A stretch of 64,000 nt of DNA from Oceanobacillus manasiensis (lineage in GTDB: Bacteria > Bacillota > Bacilli > Bacillales > Amphibacillaceae), in assembly GCF_000724085.1 (NCBI RefSeq), contig NZ_CCDL010000001.1, forward strand, positions 1,302,001 through 1,366,000, in the 5' to 3' direction. Each line of letters starts with the position of its first letter. The stretch's first letter is position 1. The notes beneath the pieces are model-generated. The model did not search any database. It saw nothing but the letters and a program-made list of their open reading frames with translations, and had not been told where the DNA came from. This document shows positions 1 through 8,775 of this stretch, in pieces. The translations under genes were made by a program, and so were the position numbers.

Positions 1-16
1 TAGCAAGCTACCAATC

Positions 17-328
17 TCATAATACTTTATAACCTGCTAATACTTGAATTCGCTCATTACCAATAGGTAGTGAGCTTTTTTTGTATAGTTTGATCCAACG
101 CATGCTGTTAGTTGCTAGTTGGTGAAAGTCCAACGCTGGCATAAAAGTTGGGTGAAGAACTTGGTAAGCAGCACTCCCTACAACAAATAATTTAATTAAC
201 CTCATAACAGCTTCGGCGCCTGCTAGAATCTCTGTAAAAGCCTCTGAATCTATATCAAGCAATAAGAAAATACCAATAATCTCCAAATTAATTAATAGCG
301 AATTCAATAAGACACTAACAATATTCAT
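17..328 (-). CDS. Hypothetical protein, weakly supported
   Basis: Open frame of 103 codons starting at ATG. The first 25 residues are hydrophobic and could form a membrane segment; the rest is mixed and matches no family I recognise. No ribosome binding site is visible before the ATG; instead an AT-rich stretch resembling a -10 box lies just upstream, so the message could be leaderless or the frame may be spurious or truncated. Codon use is compatible with the neighbours. It is divergent from the lipoprotein gene at 494. Confidence 0.3.
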   Translation of the reverse strand: MNIVSVLLNSLLINLEIIGIFLLLDIDSEAFTEILAGAEAVMRLIKLFVVGSAAYQVLHPTFMPALDFHQLATNSMRWIKLYKKSSLPIGNERIQVLAGYKVL

Positions 329-493
329 TTGAATAATTATTTATATTATAGGGGGCTGTTATGTAATAATGAAGTATTTCCTTATAAATGTGTTTCTTCA
401 TGATAGTACTTTGTAACGATCTCATAAAATGGCAGAATTTTTTAAATTATTTAAAATCTATTTTAGATCGAATACATAGAAAGGTAGATTTTA

Positions 494-1111
494 ATGAATC
501 ATAAGCGTAGATTTCTAATTGGAATTTTATCAGTAGGATTGCTCATTTTAGCAGCATGTGAAAGCTCTTCTGCCGAGTCTAGCTCTACAACAGACAATGA
601 GTCTGATTCCAATTCAGATGAGTCGACTCAAGCCAACGCGGAGGGAAGTACCACGGAAGAAGTGGGGAAAGAAACAACAGTAGATGAGCAGGCAGCAAAT
701 GATAATGTGAATATCACAGAGGAAGAAGACTCGACTATCCCGACTTTAGTAAGCCGGAAGGAGGAATACCGCCAGAAATTAAGTAATGTAAAAAAAGAAA
801 CGTATGAGCAGCGGGAAGAATCTGCAGATGGCATAACAGTCGAGTTAAAAGGTGTGGAAGGAAATCTATATGACCTTTGGGACGGATTAATAAATGAAAT
901 TTACGGAGTTCTAGAAGATCAACTTTCTTCAGAAGAAATGGAGCAGCTGAGAGTGGAACAACGGGAATGGATCAAGTACCGCGAAAACACGGCAGAGTAG
1001 GCATCCCTGGGATATGAGGGAGGCACAGCAGAACACCTAGTATATAGATCAGTCCTTAACGACCTTACGATAGAACGATGCACTGAATTAGTTGAGGAGT
1101 ATATGAAGTAA
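494..1111 (+). pseudogene. LprI/DUF1311-type lipoprotein gene with an in-frame TAG stop
   Basis: The start encodes a lipoprotein signal peptide ending in LAAC (Cys near residue 22), then a Ser/Glu/Asp-rich linker and a C-terminal domain resembling LprI (DUF1311), a family that includes periplasmic lysozyme inhibitors. The frame stops at TAG (998-1000) straight after WIKYRENTAE, in the middle of the domain. The same frame then stays open for 36 codons (1001-1108) and gives the expected rest of the domain, with the GG(T), LT..R and EL positions, ending at TAA 1109-1111 just before a terminator. The likely ancestor had AAG (Lys) at this codon. The gene is either recently broken or read through; the 168-aa product would lack the end of the domain. 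Confidence 0.75.
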
Positions 1112-1116
1112 TGGTT

Positions 1117-1147
1117 AGAGCACTCTCATTTGAGAGTGCTCTTTTTT
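1117..1147 (+). terminator. Rho-independent terminator
   Basis: A 12-bp stem (AGAGCACTCTCA with its complement, two-base loop) followed by TTTTTT, directly after the lipoprotein gene. A diverged copy of the same hairpin is at 4671-4697. Confidence 0.85.
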
Positions 1148-1156
1148 GAAGCCGAT

Positions 1157-1243
1157 GCTCAGCACGACTTTTAGTTGCTGTCACGCGAGTTTCAGCAGCT
1201 ATCACGCGAACTTCAGTTGTTCCCGCGCGACTTCTACTGCTCA
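1157..1243. repeat. Degenerate 21-bp tandem repeat, about four units
   Basis: Units begin near 1157, 1177, 1198 and 1219 and share a core like CACGCGA-CTTCAG-TGCT with a 20-21-bp period. The block lies between two convergent genes just before the end of the MFS gene, is more GC-rich than its surroundings and has no coding frame. Function unknown. Confidence 0.7.
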
Positions 1244-1253
1244 CATTCTCCTA

Positions 1254-2462
1254 TCAATTAGACGTTCTCAAATTCCTTTTACGAAGTAGTGTATTCAATT
1301 TCTCAGAGCATAGAAGCATCCCTACACTATATAAAACAATAAAAAACGGGAAGATTGCAATGGTTGAATGAGATGCAATTAAACCAAGTAAAGGTGGGAG
1401 AAAGGTGTTACCTGTATATGCTAGGGCCATTTGGTAGCCCATAATAGTCTGGGAATGTTTCTTCCCAAAGCGTGTAGGTGTTTCATGTAACATAGATGGG
1501 AAAATTGGTGCTAGACCTATTCCAATCATGATAAACCCTACGAGTGAGAATGTAGTTGGAAATGGCAGTACGAGAAGTACAGCACCAACTAATGCGGTGA
1601 GTTGGCCAACTCGAATCAGCATACGACTACTCAATTTAAATGTGACAAAGCCAGTTAGAAATCTACCAACTGTTAATCCACCCCAATAAAGGGAAACCCA
1701 TTGAGCAGCAGTTGCCGCTGACAAACCCTTGACATCTACGAGAAAACTACTTCCCCAAAGCCCCACTGTGGTTTCCACCCCACAATAAAACAGAAAGGAC
1801 AACAATGCTAGCTTCACACCTTTTATTTGCAGGGGCTTTACATGTTTTGCGTCTTCTTGAGCTTCAGCCTGGTCTGCTTCTGTTTCCTCATTTTGCGTCA
1901 CACTCCTGTTTTGCGCTACTTTTTTCCACAATGGGAAGGAAAGTAATAGGATAGTTGCTAATGCGAACTGGATTCCTGCAATGGTTAGATAACCATTTCT
2001 CCAACCGTGTTGTCCTGAAATGAAAGATGCCATGATAATTGGTCCCAAGGTTGCTCCCACACCCCAAAAACTATGTAACCAACTCATATGGTGTGCTTTA
2101 TAATGTAGTGCAACATAATTGTTTAGTGCTGTATCTACAGCGCCCGCTCCTAATCCAAGCGGTATAGCACATACAACCAGCCAAATAAGCGACGGCGCGA
2201 AATAAAAGCCCAGTAAAGCACCTGCCGTCATTAAAACACTAACAAAGGTAACCTTCGCAGTCCCAAATCGTTTTATGACCTTTCCACTTAATAAACTGGA
2301 AACGATGGTACCACCGGAAATGATCATAAAAAGGTATCCTGCTGCCTCAAGTGGAGCCCCTATATCCTCTTGTATCACGGGCCATGCAGCTCCTAATAAG
2401 GGATCAGGTAATCCTAAACTAATAAAAGCTAAATAAATAACAAGCAAAAGTAATAGTGTCAT
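1254..2462 (-). CDS. Major facilitator superfamily transporter
   Basis: 402-residue integral membrane protein with about 12 hydrophobic segments in two halves separated by a charged central loop (about residues 185-212, rich in Glu and Lys). The start MTLLLLLVIYLAFISLGLPD and the GxxxRxG-type loop (KVIKRFGTAK, near residue 62) are typical of MFS carriers; the overall pattern is closest to the FucP/YfkF-like sugar or drug exporters. Substrate cannot be told from sequence. It is monocistronic, convergent with the broken lipoprotein gene, and has no obvious operon partner. Confidence 0.85.
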   Translation of the reverse strand: MTLLLLLVIYLAFISLGLPDPLLGAAWPVIQEDIGAPLEAAGYLFMIISGGTIVSSLLSGKVIKRFGTAKVTFVSVLMTAGALLGFYFAPSLIWLVVCAIPLGLGAGAVDTALNNYVALHYKAHHMSWLHSFWGVGATLGPIIMASFISGQHGWRNGYLTIAGIQFALATILLLSFPLWKKVAQNRSVTQNEETEADQAEAQEDAKHVKPLQIKGVKLALLSFLFYCGVETTVGLWGSSFLVDVKGLSAATAAQWVSLYWGGLTVGRFLTGFVTFKLSSRMLIRVGQLTALVGAVLLVLPFPTTFSLVGFIMIGIGLAPIFPSMLHETPTRFGKKHSQTIMGYQMALAYTGNTFLPPLLGLIASHSTIAIFPFFIVLYSVGMLLCSEKLNTLLRKRNLRTSN

Positions 2463-2996
2463 GTTTACTCCATTTCTCCAAACTATAATTGTTGTTGCGT
2501 TTTCTGTAATGGGTACATTGTAAAGGAAGTGTTGTTGAGGCTGCGCTTACAAAATTGGACAAACAGGACTAGCAATCTACCAAAAGTATTTCTCAAGACT
2601 CACCCCTTATCGTTTCTTTCTTGTACCATTCTTTCTATGTAAAGCCCCTTTTTCCAATCACCCTCATGACGTTCACCGCATAAGCACTTATTAAAACGCT
2701 TTAATATGATGAAAAATATACCATATTCATATTTTTATAACAATGGAAAAAGAATAGTTGTGCTTCATGAATCATAATTTTTATTTTATAAAGGGTGCAA
2801 TGGAACCGGATATTATTAACTGCAATAATTTCAATGCTTGTTTTTTAAAAATTTTAAATATATGGTAAAATAAAACTGTTAAATACTGGGCTTATAACTA
2901 ACTAAGAAAGATATTTATTATTAACGAAATCCCACTTGCTATAAGGAGAGATGAGTTTAATAAGAACTTAACTTAATGAAAAAAAGGAGTGGGTTT
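2463..2996. other. Intergenic region, no gene seen
   Basis: About 530 AT-rich bases between the divergent MFS gene and the small membrane protein gene. It must hold both promoters. A near-palindrome resembling a cre site (TTAAAACGCTTTAA, 2691-2704) is the only motif I can point to. No convincing small gene. Confidence 0.5.
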
Positions 2997-3488
2997 TTGA
3001 TAAAGACAAAAATAATTGAATTCTTATTTAACGAAGAAAAGTATAAACTCGAAAAAACTTTTCTGTTCATTTTGTTGTTTTTAGTTGGCTTATATCTATC
3101 TTATGTTTTAGAGTTTCCTATAACCGCTATTTATGTACCCTTTTTAATCTTTGGTTTGGTGATAACTATAATCGAAATAGCGTGGTACAACAAGAAAAAG
3201 AACATCAAAACAAGGACTAGACATTGGGTATTAATAATAGTCTGCTTAGTTATTTTACTAATTTTGGGTTTTATGAAGTTGCAGGAATACAAATTAGAAA
3301 ATGAAATGTATGATGTAATAGAAGAAAAAGTTCAAGGTGAAACGTTTGAGATAGAATTTATTGACGAAATGAACTACTACGAAGAAAAATACTTTGTCGT
3401 TGGCTATACCATTAAAGGTGATCCCAACGAATATTTAGAATGGTATTATCGGAAAGATGGAAAATTAGTTCAAGATCTAACAAAATAA
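2997..3488 (+). CDS. Small membrane protein of unknown function
   Basis: About 163 residues starting at TTG 2997, chosen because AAAGGAG lies 7 bases before it; an in-frame ATG at 2976 has the Shine-Dalgarno inside its own coding region. Three hydrophobic segments (roughly residues 20-42, 45-65, 80-98) are followed by a hydrophilic C-terminal half with Glu/Tyr-rich beta-type sequence, probably extracytoplasmic. The C-terminus resembles PepSY/DUF3139-like small exported domains only loosely. No family recognised and no operon partners. Confidence 0.6.
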   Translation: MIKTKIIEFLFNEEKYKLEKTFLFILLFLVGLYLSYVLEFPITAIYVPFLIFGLVITIIEIAWYNKKKNIKTRTRHWVLIIVCLVILLILGFMKLQEYKLENEMYDVIEEKVQGETFEIEFIDEMNYYEEKYFVVGYTIKGDPNEYLEWYYRKDGKLVQDLTK

Positions 3489-3690
3489 ATTGCATATGAA
3501 GATGATTAGTTTGATCAGTTAACAATACTAGTCGTAAAAAAGAACGTGGATAAATTAAAAGCATCAATCATTATGCTGATGGGGGCTTTTGAATTTTTTC
3601 TTGATTTAAATTTCCATACAAACAGCAAATTGGAACAAACATTCGCATGAAGTTATAATGGGTTAAACAAAGTTAAGGGAGTTGTGCTAT

Positions 3691-4134
3691 ATGAGTCAAA
3701 GGGTTTCCTACGATGATGCGGCACCTGATGGTATGAAGATTGTGATGGATATGGAGAAATACACTAAAAAGTCTTCCATTAGTCGTACTACAAGAGAACT
3801 TATTAAAATCAGGGTTTCCCAAATTAACGGTTGTGCCTTTTGCATAGATACGCATACAGCTGATGCTCGTAAAATGGGGGAAACGGAGCAAAGAATCTAT
3901 TGTTTAAATGCTTGGAAGGAATGTACTTTCTATACACCTGAAGAGAGAGTTGCATTAGAATTATCTGAGCACATTACGTTAATCCCAACCCAAGGAGTTC
4001 CTGAAGAACTTTATAATCGGGTACGTGAGCAATTTGATGAGAAACAATATGTGGACCTTGTTCTCATTATTAATCAGATCAACAATTTGAATAGGATCTC
4101 TATTGCAATGGGAAATACACCAACTAAGAGATAG
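3691..4134 (+). CDS. Carboxymuconolactone decarboxylase / AhpD-like protein
   Basis: 147 residues. Start set at ATG 3691, 10 bases after AAGGGA; an upstream in-frame TTG lies too close to that site. The hallmark is the CxxC-x3-H motif, CAFCIDTHTADARKMG near residue 48, the redox centre of AhpD-type alkylhydroperoxidase-like proteins. The all-helical remainder (PEERVALELSEHITL) fits the CMD fold. Such single-domain proteins reduce peroxides or act as disulfide reductants, but the actual partner is unknown. Single gene. Confidence 0.85.
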   Translation: MSQRVSYDDAAPDGMKIVMDMEKYTKKSSISRTTRELIKIRVSQINGCAFCIDTHTADARKMGETEQRIYCLNAWKECTFYTPEERVALELSEHITLIPTQGVPEELYNRVREQFDEKQYVDLVLIINQINNLNRISIAMGNTPTKR

Positions 4135-4201
4135 TTTCTTTCAAAGTACTTCTTATGATATTTGTTCAAGGTACATCCTTGAATACAAACCTCCGGCATA
4201 T

Positions 4202-4233
4202 AAAAGGAGCAAAAGTAAAATTTGCTCCTTTTT
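4202..4233. terminator. Bidirectional terminator hairpin
   Basis: GGAGCAAA paired with TTTGCTCC around a seven-base loop, with an A tract before and T tract after. It can end both the AhpD-like gene (plus strand) and the small gene at 4239-4367 (minus strand). Confidence 0.75.
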
Positions 4234-4238
4234 AGTGT

Positions 4239-4367
4239 TTACTTCTTTTTCATCTGCCTAAAATATCCCATGGAAGAGGCATATGCTGCTGTTCTTGCAG
4301 GAACTCCTTTTTTCATTAAACTCTCTGCTGTTTCTTCAATCATTTCTCCTGCACCTTTGATTTTCAA
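4239..4367 (-). CDS. 42-residue small protein of unknown function
   Basis: A short frame starts at TTG 4367, preceded 6-7 bases upstream by a strong GGAGGG site (4375-4385 region), and ends at TAA 4239 directly in front of a hairpin terminator. The product starts MKIKGAGEMIEETAESL, continues through MKKGVPARTAAYASSMGYF and ends in lysines: an amphipathic, basic, probably helical peptide without signal or membrane segment. The combination of strong ribosome binding site, clean stop and terminator argues for a real gene. I do not recognise the family. Confidence 0.6.
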   Translation of the reverse strand: MKIKGAGEMIEETAESLMKKGVPARTAAYASSMGYFRQMKKK

Positions 4368-4371
4368 AGCA

Positions 4372-4897
4372 AACCCTCCCTCCTTTCTTGTTTATTATTT
4401 GTGGGGAGAGAGAAAATATTTACCAACGTAATTGAATGGGGTTTAGAATTTAATTTAGTAAAAGACGAATTAAAGAAGTGGAAGGAATTTTAATAGCCGA
4501 GAAGGTACAATTTGGTTCAAACCTCAGAAATGGATCATGCACTTAGTTAGTGCTACAAAAAGCCATCTCTAAAGATATGCGGGATTATACGACAGTCATA
4601 ACACTTTAACGGAGAAAAGGTGATTTTTATTGGTAGTTGGTTATAAAAAAAGCTTATTGAAATGTAGTAGAGCATTCTCATTTGAGGGTGCTTATTTTGT
4701 TGAGTCAAGTCCTCACATTAGCTTAAATTAAAAGCCCTCACACTAAAAAGAGAGCTTTTTTAACCATGAATTATTCTCATCTGTTTATTTCCTTATATAT
4801 CTGTGGTACTTACTTGGGTGACAATTTAACAAATTCATATTATATTAATCAAAATTATTTAAAGAAAATATTTTATACATTCGTCTCTTAAACGGTG
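4372..4897. other. Intergenic region with possible gene remnants
   Basis: About 525 bases without an intact gene. A 30-codon frame from GTG 4401 to TAA 4493 encodes a protein-like tail (IEWGLEFNLVKDELKKWKEF) without a usable ribosome binding site, and short protein-like bits follow. A hairpin at 4671-4697 (AGCATTCTCA with a G-U paired partner, then TATTTT) is a diverged copy of the terminator at 1117. This looks like the residue of a decayed gene plus its terminator. Confidence 0.4.
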
Positions 4898-5665
4898 CTA
4901 AACAACAATATTTGTGTAGTTTTTATAATGATCTAGTACTGGCGAGTCGAGCTCTTTATCGGTAATAATAGTTGAAACGTCATTTAGATCTGCAAAGCTG
5001 GCAATTGAACTCATGTTAAATTTTGTGCTGTCAATTAAAGCTAGCTTCTTGGACGAGGCGTTGAGCATTTTTTTCTTTAGTTCAATTTCGTATAAATTAA
5101 AATCAGAAAATCCATTTTCCACTGATACTCCATAAGAAGAGAAAAACACTTTATCAACATTTAGTTTTTTGAAGACCTCTTCTCCTAACAATCCTTCCAT
5201 CGCGTTTGAATTTTTTCTAATAATACCACCAATTATTACTACTGTAAGGTTTAAATTCTCTCTAAGGATGTTAGCTGTTTTAAATCCATTAGTTAGTATA
5301 GTTAGCTCCTTATCGGTTTCTTTAAGAAGAGTAGCCAATTCAAAACAAGTTGTACTTGAGTCAAGAATTATACATTCCGAATTACCGATTAATTCATAAG
5401 CTTTATTTGCAATTTCTTTCTTTTTTTCTATGTTTATTTTCTCACGTGTATCATAGCTCTGTTCACGAGGTCCTTTAAGAGCAGCATTAATTAAAATTGC
5501 CCCTCCGTGAGTTCTTTCTAATTTTCTCTCTTTATCTAAAAAATCCAAGTCAGCGCGCACCGTTGGAAGAGAAACGTTAAGGGACTCAGCTAATTCGTTT
5601 ACGGAGATAGATTCTTTCTCTTGTAATAACTCTAAGATTAATTTTCTTCTCTTTTCTGCGAACAC
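4898..5665 (-). CDS. DeoR/GlpR-family transcriptional regulator (unit A)
   Basis: 255 residues, GTG start preceded by AGGAGG. The N-terminal winged helix (residues 1-55; MFAEKRRKLILELLQEKESI then LAESLNVSLPTVRADLDFL) carries the DeoR signature, followed by THGGAIL and the DeoRC sugar-phosphate sensor domain (residues 75-230) with the D-SSTTxxxLA phosphate-binding loop and LTNGFKTA. DeoR proteins repress sugar operons and are released by a phosphorylated intermediate. It is divergent from the aldolase-PTS-lyxose isomerase operon at 5932, which is its most likely target. It is related to the regulator at 9467 (both have the SDFNLYEIELKK or VELKK segment). Confidence 0.92.
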   Translation of the reverse strand: MFAEKRRKLILELLQEKESISVNELAESLNVSLPTVRADLDFLDKERKLERTHGGAILINAALKGPREQSYDTREKINIEKKKEIANKAYELIGNSECIILDSSTTCFELATLLKETDKELTILTNGFKTANILRENLNLTVVIIGGIIRKNSNAMEGLLGEEVFKKLNVDKVFFSSYGVSVENGFSDFNLYEIELKKKMLNASSKKLALIDSTKFNMSSIASFADLNDVSTIITDKELDSPVLDHYKNYTNIVV

Positions 5666-5776
5666 AAAATTCCTCCTAAGAAAAATTATATTAACCGCTT
5701 ACCTAAGGTAATTATAAGCGCTACAAATATAAAAAACAATGAATAGAAAAATAAAGAAATAAAAAGAAAAAAATGA

Positions 5777-5805
5777 TTGACAAAAGAAAGTCGGGTTGGT
5801 ATCTT
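5777..5805 (+). promoter_or_regulatory. Predicted sigma-A promoter of the PTS-aldolase operon
   Basis: TTGACA at 5777-5782, 17-base spacer, TATCTT at 5800-5805, about 125 bases before the aldolase start in the region between it and the divergent deoR gene. Confidence 0.65.
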
Positions 5806-5850
5806 GAAAGTAAGAAATTTAAATTTTTTGATAAATAAACAATTGAATTA

Positions 5851-5864
5851 TGAAAGCGTTTTAA
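5851..5864 (+). promoter_or_regulatory. Putative cre site (CcpA)
   Basis: TGAAAGCGTTTTAA matches the 14-base catabolite responsive element pattern TGWAANCGNTNWCA at 13 positions. It lies downstream of the predicted promoter, where CcpA binding would block transcription. Confidence 0.6.
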
Positions 5865-5931
5865 TTTTTAAGTGAAAGGAGATGAATTCTACAGTTTGTT
5901 TTAAAAATCTAAAAAGAAATGGGAGATTTAC

Positions 5932-6837
5932 ATGCTAATTACTGGGAAAGAAATGCTCGATGTGGCAAAAGCGAATAAGTTTGCAGTCCCTGCTTTTAAT
6001 GCGGGGAGTGGCCAGTTGTTGACTGCAGTTATGGAAAGTGCTGAAGAAAAACAAGCACCTTTTATTATGGCAATTCATCCATTAGAATTAGAATTTCTAC
6101 GTGATAGTTTTATTTCACAGGTTATCTATGAGTGTAACCATACGAAAGTACCTATCGCTATTCATTTAGATCATGGTGCTACTATCGAACAGGTAATTCA
6201 TGCAATTAAGTTAGGTTTTACTTCTGTTATGATTGACAGTTCTCACTTATCTTTTGAAGAAAATATTAAAACAACGAAAAAAGTAGTTGAAATCGCGCAT
6301 GCAGAAGGAGTTTCCGTTGAAGCAGAACTTGGTACTATCGGTGATACGGGGAACACGGTAGAAGGCGGTGTTTCAGAAGTTATTTATACTGACCCCGATG
6401 TAGCTGAAGAATTTGTTAGCAGAACAAATATTGACTCACTAGCAATAGCGATTGGTACTGCACATGGAATTTATCCCAAAGATATAAAACCACAGCTACG
6501 ATTAGATATTCTTGAAGAGATCTCCAAAGCGACTGAGATTCCGTTAGTTTTACATGGAGGATCAAGTAATCCAGATAGAGAAGTTATGGAATCAATTAGG
6601 TTAGGGATTGCTAAGATTAATATTTCCAGTGATATAAAAATTTCGTTTACCAATAAATTAAGAGAAATATTAAATGGTGATAACTTGGAGATTCGTGAAC
6701 CGAATGTAATCTTTCCAGATTGTATTGTGGAGGCTAGGAAAACAGCAAACCATAAATTTGATATATTTAATACAACAAATAAAGCAAAATGTTTCAGCCT
6801 GAATTACTCAGAAAAACTGTTAGGGGAATTAGTATGA
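5932..6837 (+). CDS. Class II ketose-bisphosphate aldolase (FbaA/GatY/KbaY family)
   Basis: 301 residues. Reversible zinc-dependent cleavage of a ketose (bis)phosphate to DHAP plus an aldehyde. Visible landmarks: FAVPAFNAGSGQLL (strand 1), the zinc histidine in IAIHLDHGAT (near residue 83), VEAELGTIGDTGN (near 125), IGTAHGIY with a second metal histidine (near 177), LVLHGGSSNP with the third (near 206) and the phosphate loop KINISSDIK. First gene of unit A; its stop overlaps the PTS IIA start (ATGA). No 1-phosphofructokinase gene accompanies the PTS, so it may cleave a ketose 1-phosphate directly, but the specificity (fructose, tagatose or another bisphosphate) is not readable. Could also supply sedoheptulose bisphosphate (see findings). 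Confidence 0.9.
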   Translation: MLITGKEMLDVAKANKFAVPAFNAGSGQLLTAVMESAEEKQAPFIMAIHPLELEFLRDSFISQVIYECNHTKVPIAIHLDHGATIEQVIHAIKLGFTSVMIDSSHLSFEENIKTTKKVVEIAHAEGVSVEAELGTIGDTGNTVEGGVSEVIYTDPDVAEEFVSRTNIDSLAIAIGTAHGIYPKDIKPQLRLDILEEISKATEIPLVLHGGSSNPDREVMESIRLGIAKINISSDIKISFTNKLREILNGDNLEIREPNVIFPDCIVEARKTANHKFDIFNTTNKAKCFSLNYSEKLLGELV

Positions 6838-7298
6838 GATTAGAAGATATCTTAGATGATAGGATAATGGAGGTTAACCTAGATGCAGAAAATAAAGATC
6901 AAGCCATTACAATACTTTCGCAAAAACTAAAGGAAGCTAATTATATTCATGATGTAGAGGCTTTTAAGAAGGATATTTATTTAAGGGAAACACAAGGGTC
7001 TACTGGAATAGGTAACTATATCGCTATTCCGCACGGGCAAAGTGAAAGCGTATACAAAATAGGCGTTGCTATAGGTAAGTTCAAAAATGAGATAGAATGG
7101 GAGACTCTTGACGGCAAAGGTGTTAAAGTAGTTTGTTTATTTGCTGTGAATAACGGCAGTAAATCTGCTGAAGAACATTTACAATTACTTGCACAATTCG
7201 CTACGAAATTAGGAAATGATGCAGCCGTTGAAACATTATTAAATGCAGAAAGTGTAAAAGAAATAAAAAATGTTTTTCTAATGGAGGAATACGTATGA
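6834..7298 (+). CDS. PTS fructose-type IIA component
   Basis: 154 residues. Start set at ATG 6834, which overlaps the aldolase TGA and follows AGGGGA; a more upstream in-frame start would sit deep inside the aldolase gene. It is the cytoplasmic phosphoryl carrier of a fructose/mannitol (EIIA-2) domain: the segment ETQGSTGIGNYIAIPHGQSE carries the active His at residue 67, which accepts phosphate from HPr and passes it to the IIB at 7295. Its end overlaps the IIB start by four bases, indicating translational coupling. Confidence 0.92.
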   Translation: MRLEDILDDRIMEVNLDAENKDQAITILSQKLKEANYIHDVEAFKKDIYLRETQGSTGIGNYIAIPHGQSESVYKIGVAIGKFKNEIEWETLDGKGVKVVCLFAVNNGSKSAEEHLQLLAQFATKLGNDAAVETLLNAESVKEIKNVFLMEEYV

Positions 7299-7624
7299 AA
7301 ATTGTAGGAATCGCGGCATGTACTGCTGGTATTGCACATACGTACATTGCCAAAGAAAAATTAATAAAAGCAGCTCAACAAGCAGGTCATGAAATTTGTA
7401 TGGAAACACAAGGAACAATTGGTCGTCAGGATGAGTTATCTGCTGAAAAAATAAATGAAGCAGATGTGGTTATCATTGCCGCAGATGTAAAGGTTTCTGG
7501 GAAGGAACGTTTTGAAGGGAAAAAAATTATTGAAATTCCAACTGAGATTGTAATAAGAGCACCAAAAAAATTAATTAAAAGAGTGGAGAACCTCATCGAT
7601 GAAGCAAACCAAGTCCAATCCTAA
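7295..7624 (+). CDS. PTS fructose-type IIB component
   Basis: 109 residues, complete free-standing IIB domain. The active-site Cys9 lies in the P-loop ACTAGIAHTYIAKEKL; most fructose IIB proteins read CPTGIAHT here, so the proline after Cys is replaced by Thr-Ala. Cys9 would receive phosphate from His67 of the upstream IIA and transfer it to the sugar during IIC transport. Start ATG follows AATGGAGGAA and overlaps the IIA stop. Confidence 0.92.
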   Translation: MKIVGIAACTAGIAHTYIAKEKLIKAAQQAGHEICMETQGTIGRQDELSAEKINEADVVIIAADVKVSGKERFEGKKIIEIPTEIVIRAPKKLIKRVENLIDEANQVQS

Positions 7625-7661
7625 GTTGTTATTCTAACTCTTTAATGGAAGGTAGATGGAT

Positions 7662-8747
7662 ATGAAAAATTTACAACTCAAAAAACATATCATGACTGCT
7701 ATTTCATACTTGATTCCTATTGTAGTGGGTGCTGGCTTTATGCTGGCGATCGGTAATATTGGTGGAGGTTCTCAAATTAGCGATATTGAAGAGGGTTTTG
7801 GCTTTTTCGATACCCTGACTACCATGGGTGGTTTAGTTTTAGGGCTATTACCTTTAGTTATAGCGACTGGAATCGCATTTTCTATTGCTGATAAGCCAGG
7901 AATAGCCCCAGGTATGGTTATTGGTTTGGCTGCTATAAATATTCAAGCAGGTTTTCTAGGAGGTATTTTGGGAGGTTTTATTACCGGGTATCTCACTAAA
8001 TATATTACAGAAAAGTTAAATGTTCCAAAATGGGCAGAAGGATTAAAGCCGATGCTTCTTATCCCTTTAATATCTTCTGTTTTATCCGGTCTTATCATGT
8101 ACTTTGTTATTGGTAAACCAGTAGCAATTGGTACAGTATTCTTACAAGATTATCTTAGTTCATTAGATACTTCAGATAAGATACTATATGGAGTTATCAT
8201 TGGTGTCTTGGCTTCTATAGATTATGGTGGTCCGATTAATAAAGTAGTGTTTGCCTTTGTTTTAAGTCTACAAGTAGAAGGGGTTTATGAGCCAATAACT
8301 GTCTTAATGCTAGCATCGATGGTTACACCATTTGGAATGGCCATGGCATACTTCTTCCAGAAACCATTCAGAAAAAATATCTACACACAAAACGAAAAAG
8401 AAACCTTAAAAACAGCGTTTCCTATGGGAGTAGTAATGATTACAGAGGGGTGTTACCCAATTATTCTAAACGATCTCTTTCGATGTATTGTCGCTACAGG
8501 AGTTGGTGGTGCAGTAGGTGGGGCTTTATCAATGCTCTGGGGTGCAGATTCATCGGTACCACATGGTGGGATGCTCGCAATGGTTACAATGACCCACCCA
8601 TTAGGATTCTTAGGTGCTTTATTGCTTGGTTCATTAGCGACCGCAATCGTACTTTTTATTTTGAAGAAGCCTGTTGACCGTAACCAGGTAAGACTTGATG
8701 ACGACAAGGAAGCTGATATTGATTTAAGCTCAGTTAAAATCTCATAA
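7662..8747 (+). CDS. PTS fructose-type IIC permease
   Basis: About 361 residues (start at ATG 7662, 9 bases after GGAAGG; an in-frame ATG at 7656 is the alternative). Eight to ten hydrophobic segments; the family features are ISYLIPIVVGAGFMLAIG at the N-terminus, IADKPGIAPGMVIG, the GFLGGILGGFITGYL loop, DYGGPINK (near residue 190) and ITEGCYPII (near 265, corresponding to the ITEGAIPF motif of fructose IIC). It moves the sugar through the membrane for phosphorylation by the separate IIB. The split IIA-IIB-IIC layout resembles pentose or ketose uptake systems more than the fused FruA. Confidence 0.92.
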   Translation: MKNLQLKKHIMTAISYLIPIVVGAGFMLAIGNIGGGSQISDIEEGFGFFDTLTTMGGLVLGLLPLVIATGIAFSIADKPGIAPGMVIGLAAINIQAGFLGGILGGFITGYLTKYITEKLNVPKWAEGLKPMLLIPLISSVLSGLIMYFVIGKPVAIGTVFLQDYLSSLDTSDKILYGVIIGVLASIDYGGPINKVVFAFVLSLQVEGVYEPITVLMLASMVTPFGMAMAYFFQKPFRKNIYTQNEKETLKTAFPMGVVMITEGCYPIILNDLFRCIVATGVGGAVGGALSMLWGADSSVPHGGMLAMVTMTHPLGFLGALLLGSLATAIVLFILKKPVDRNQVRLDDDKEADIDLSSVKIS

Positions 8748-8775
8748 TTTAAAGCGGATAGTGTGGAGGGATAAA

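Noticed and set aside
4222-4431. Plus-strand frame of 69 codons
   Set aside because: It is the opposite-strand shadow of the 42-codon minus-strand gene and has no ribosome binding site.
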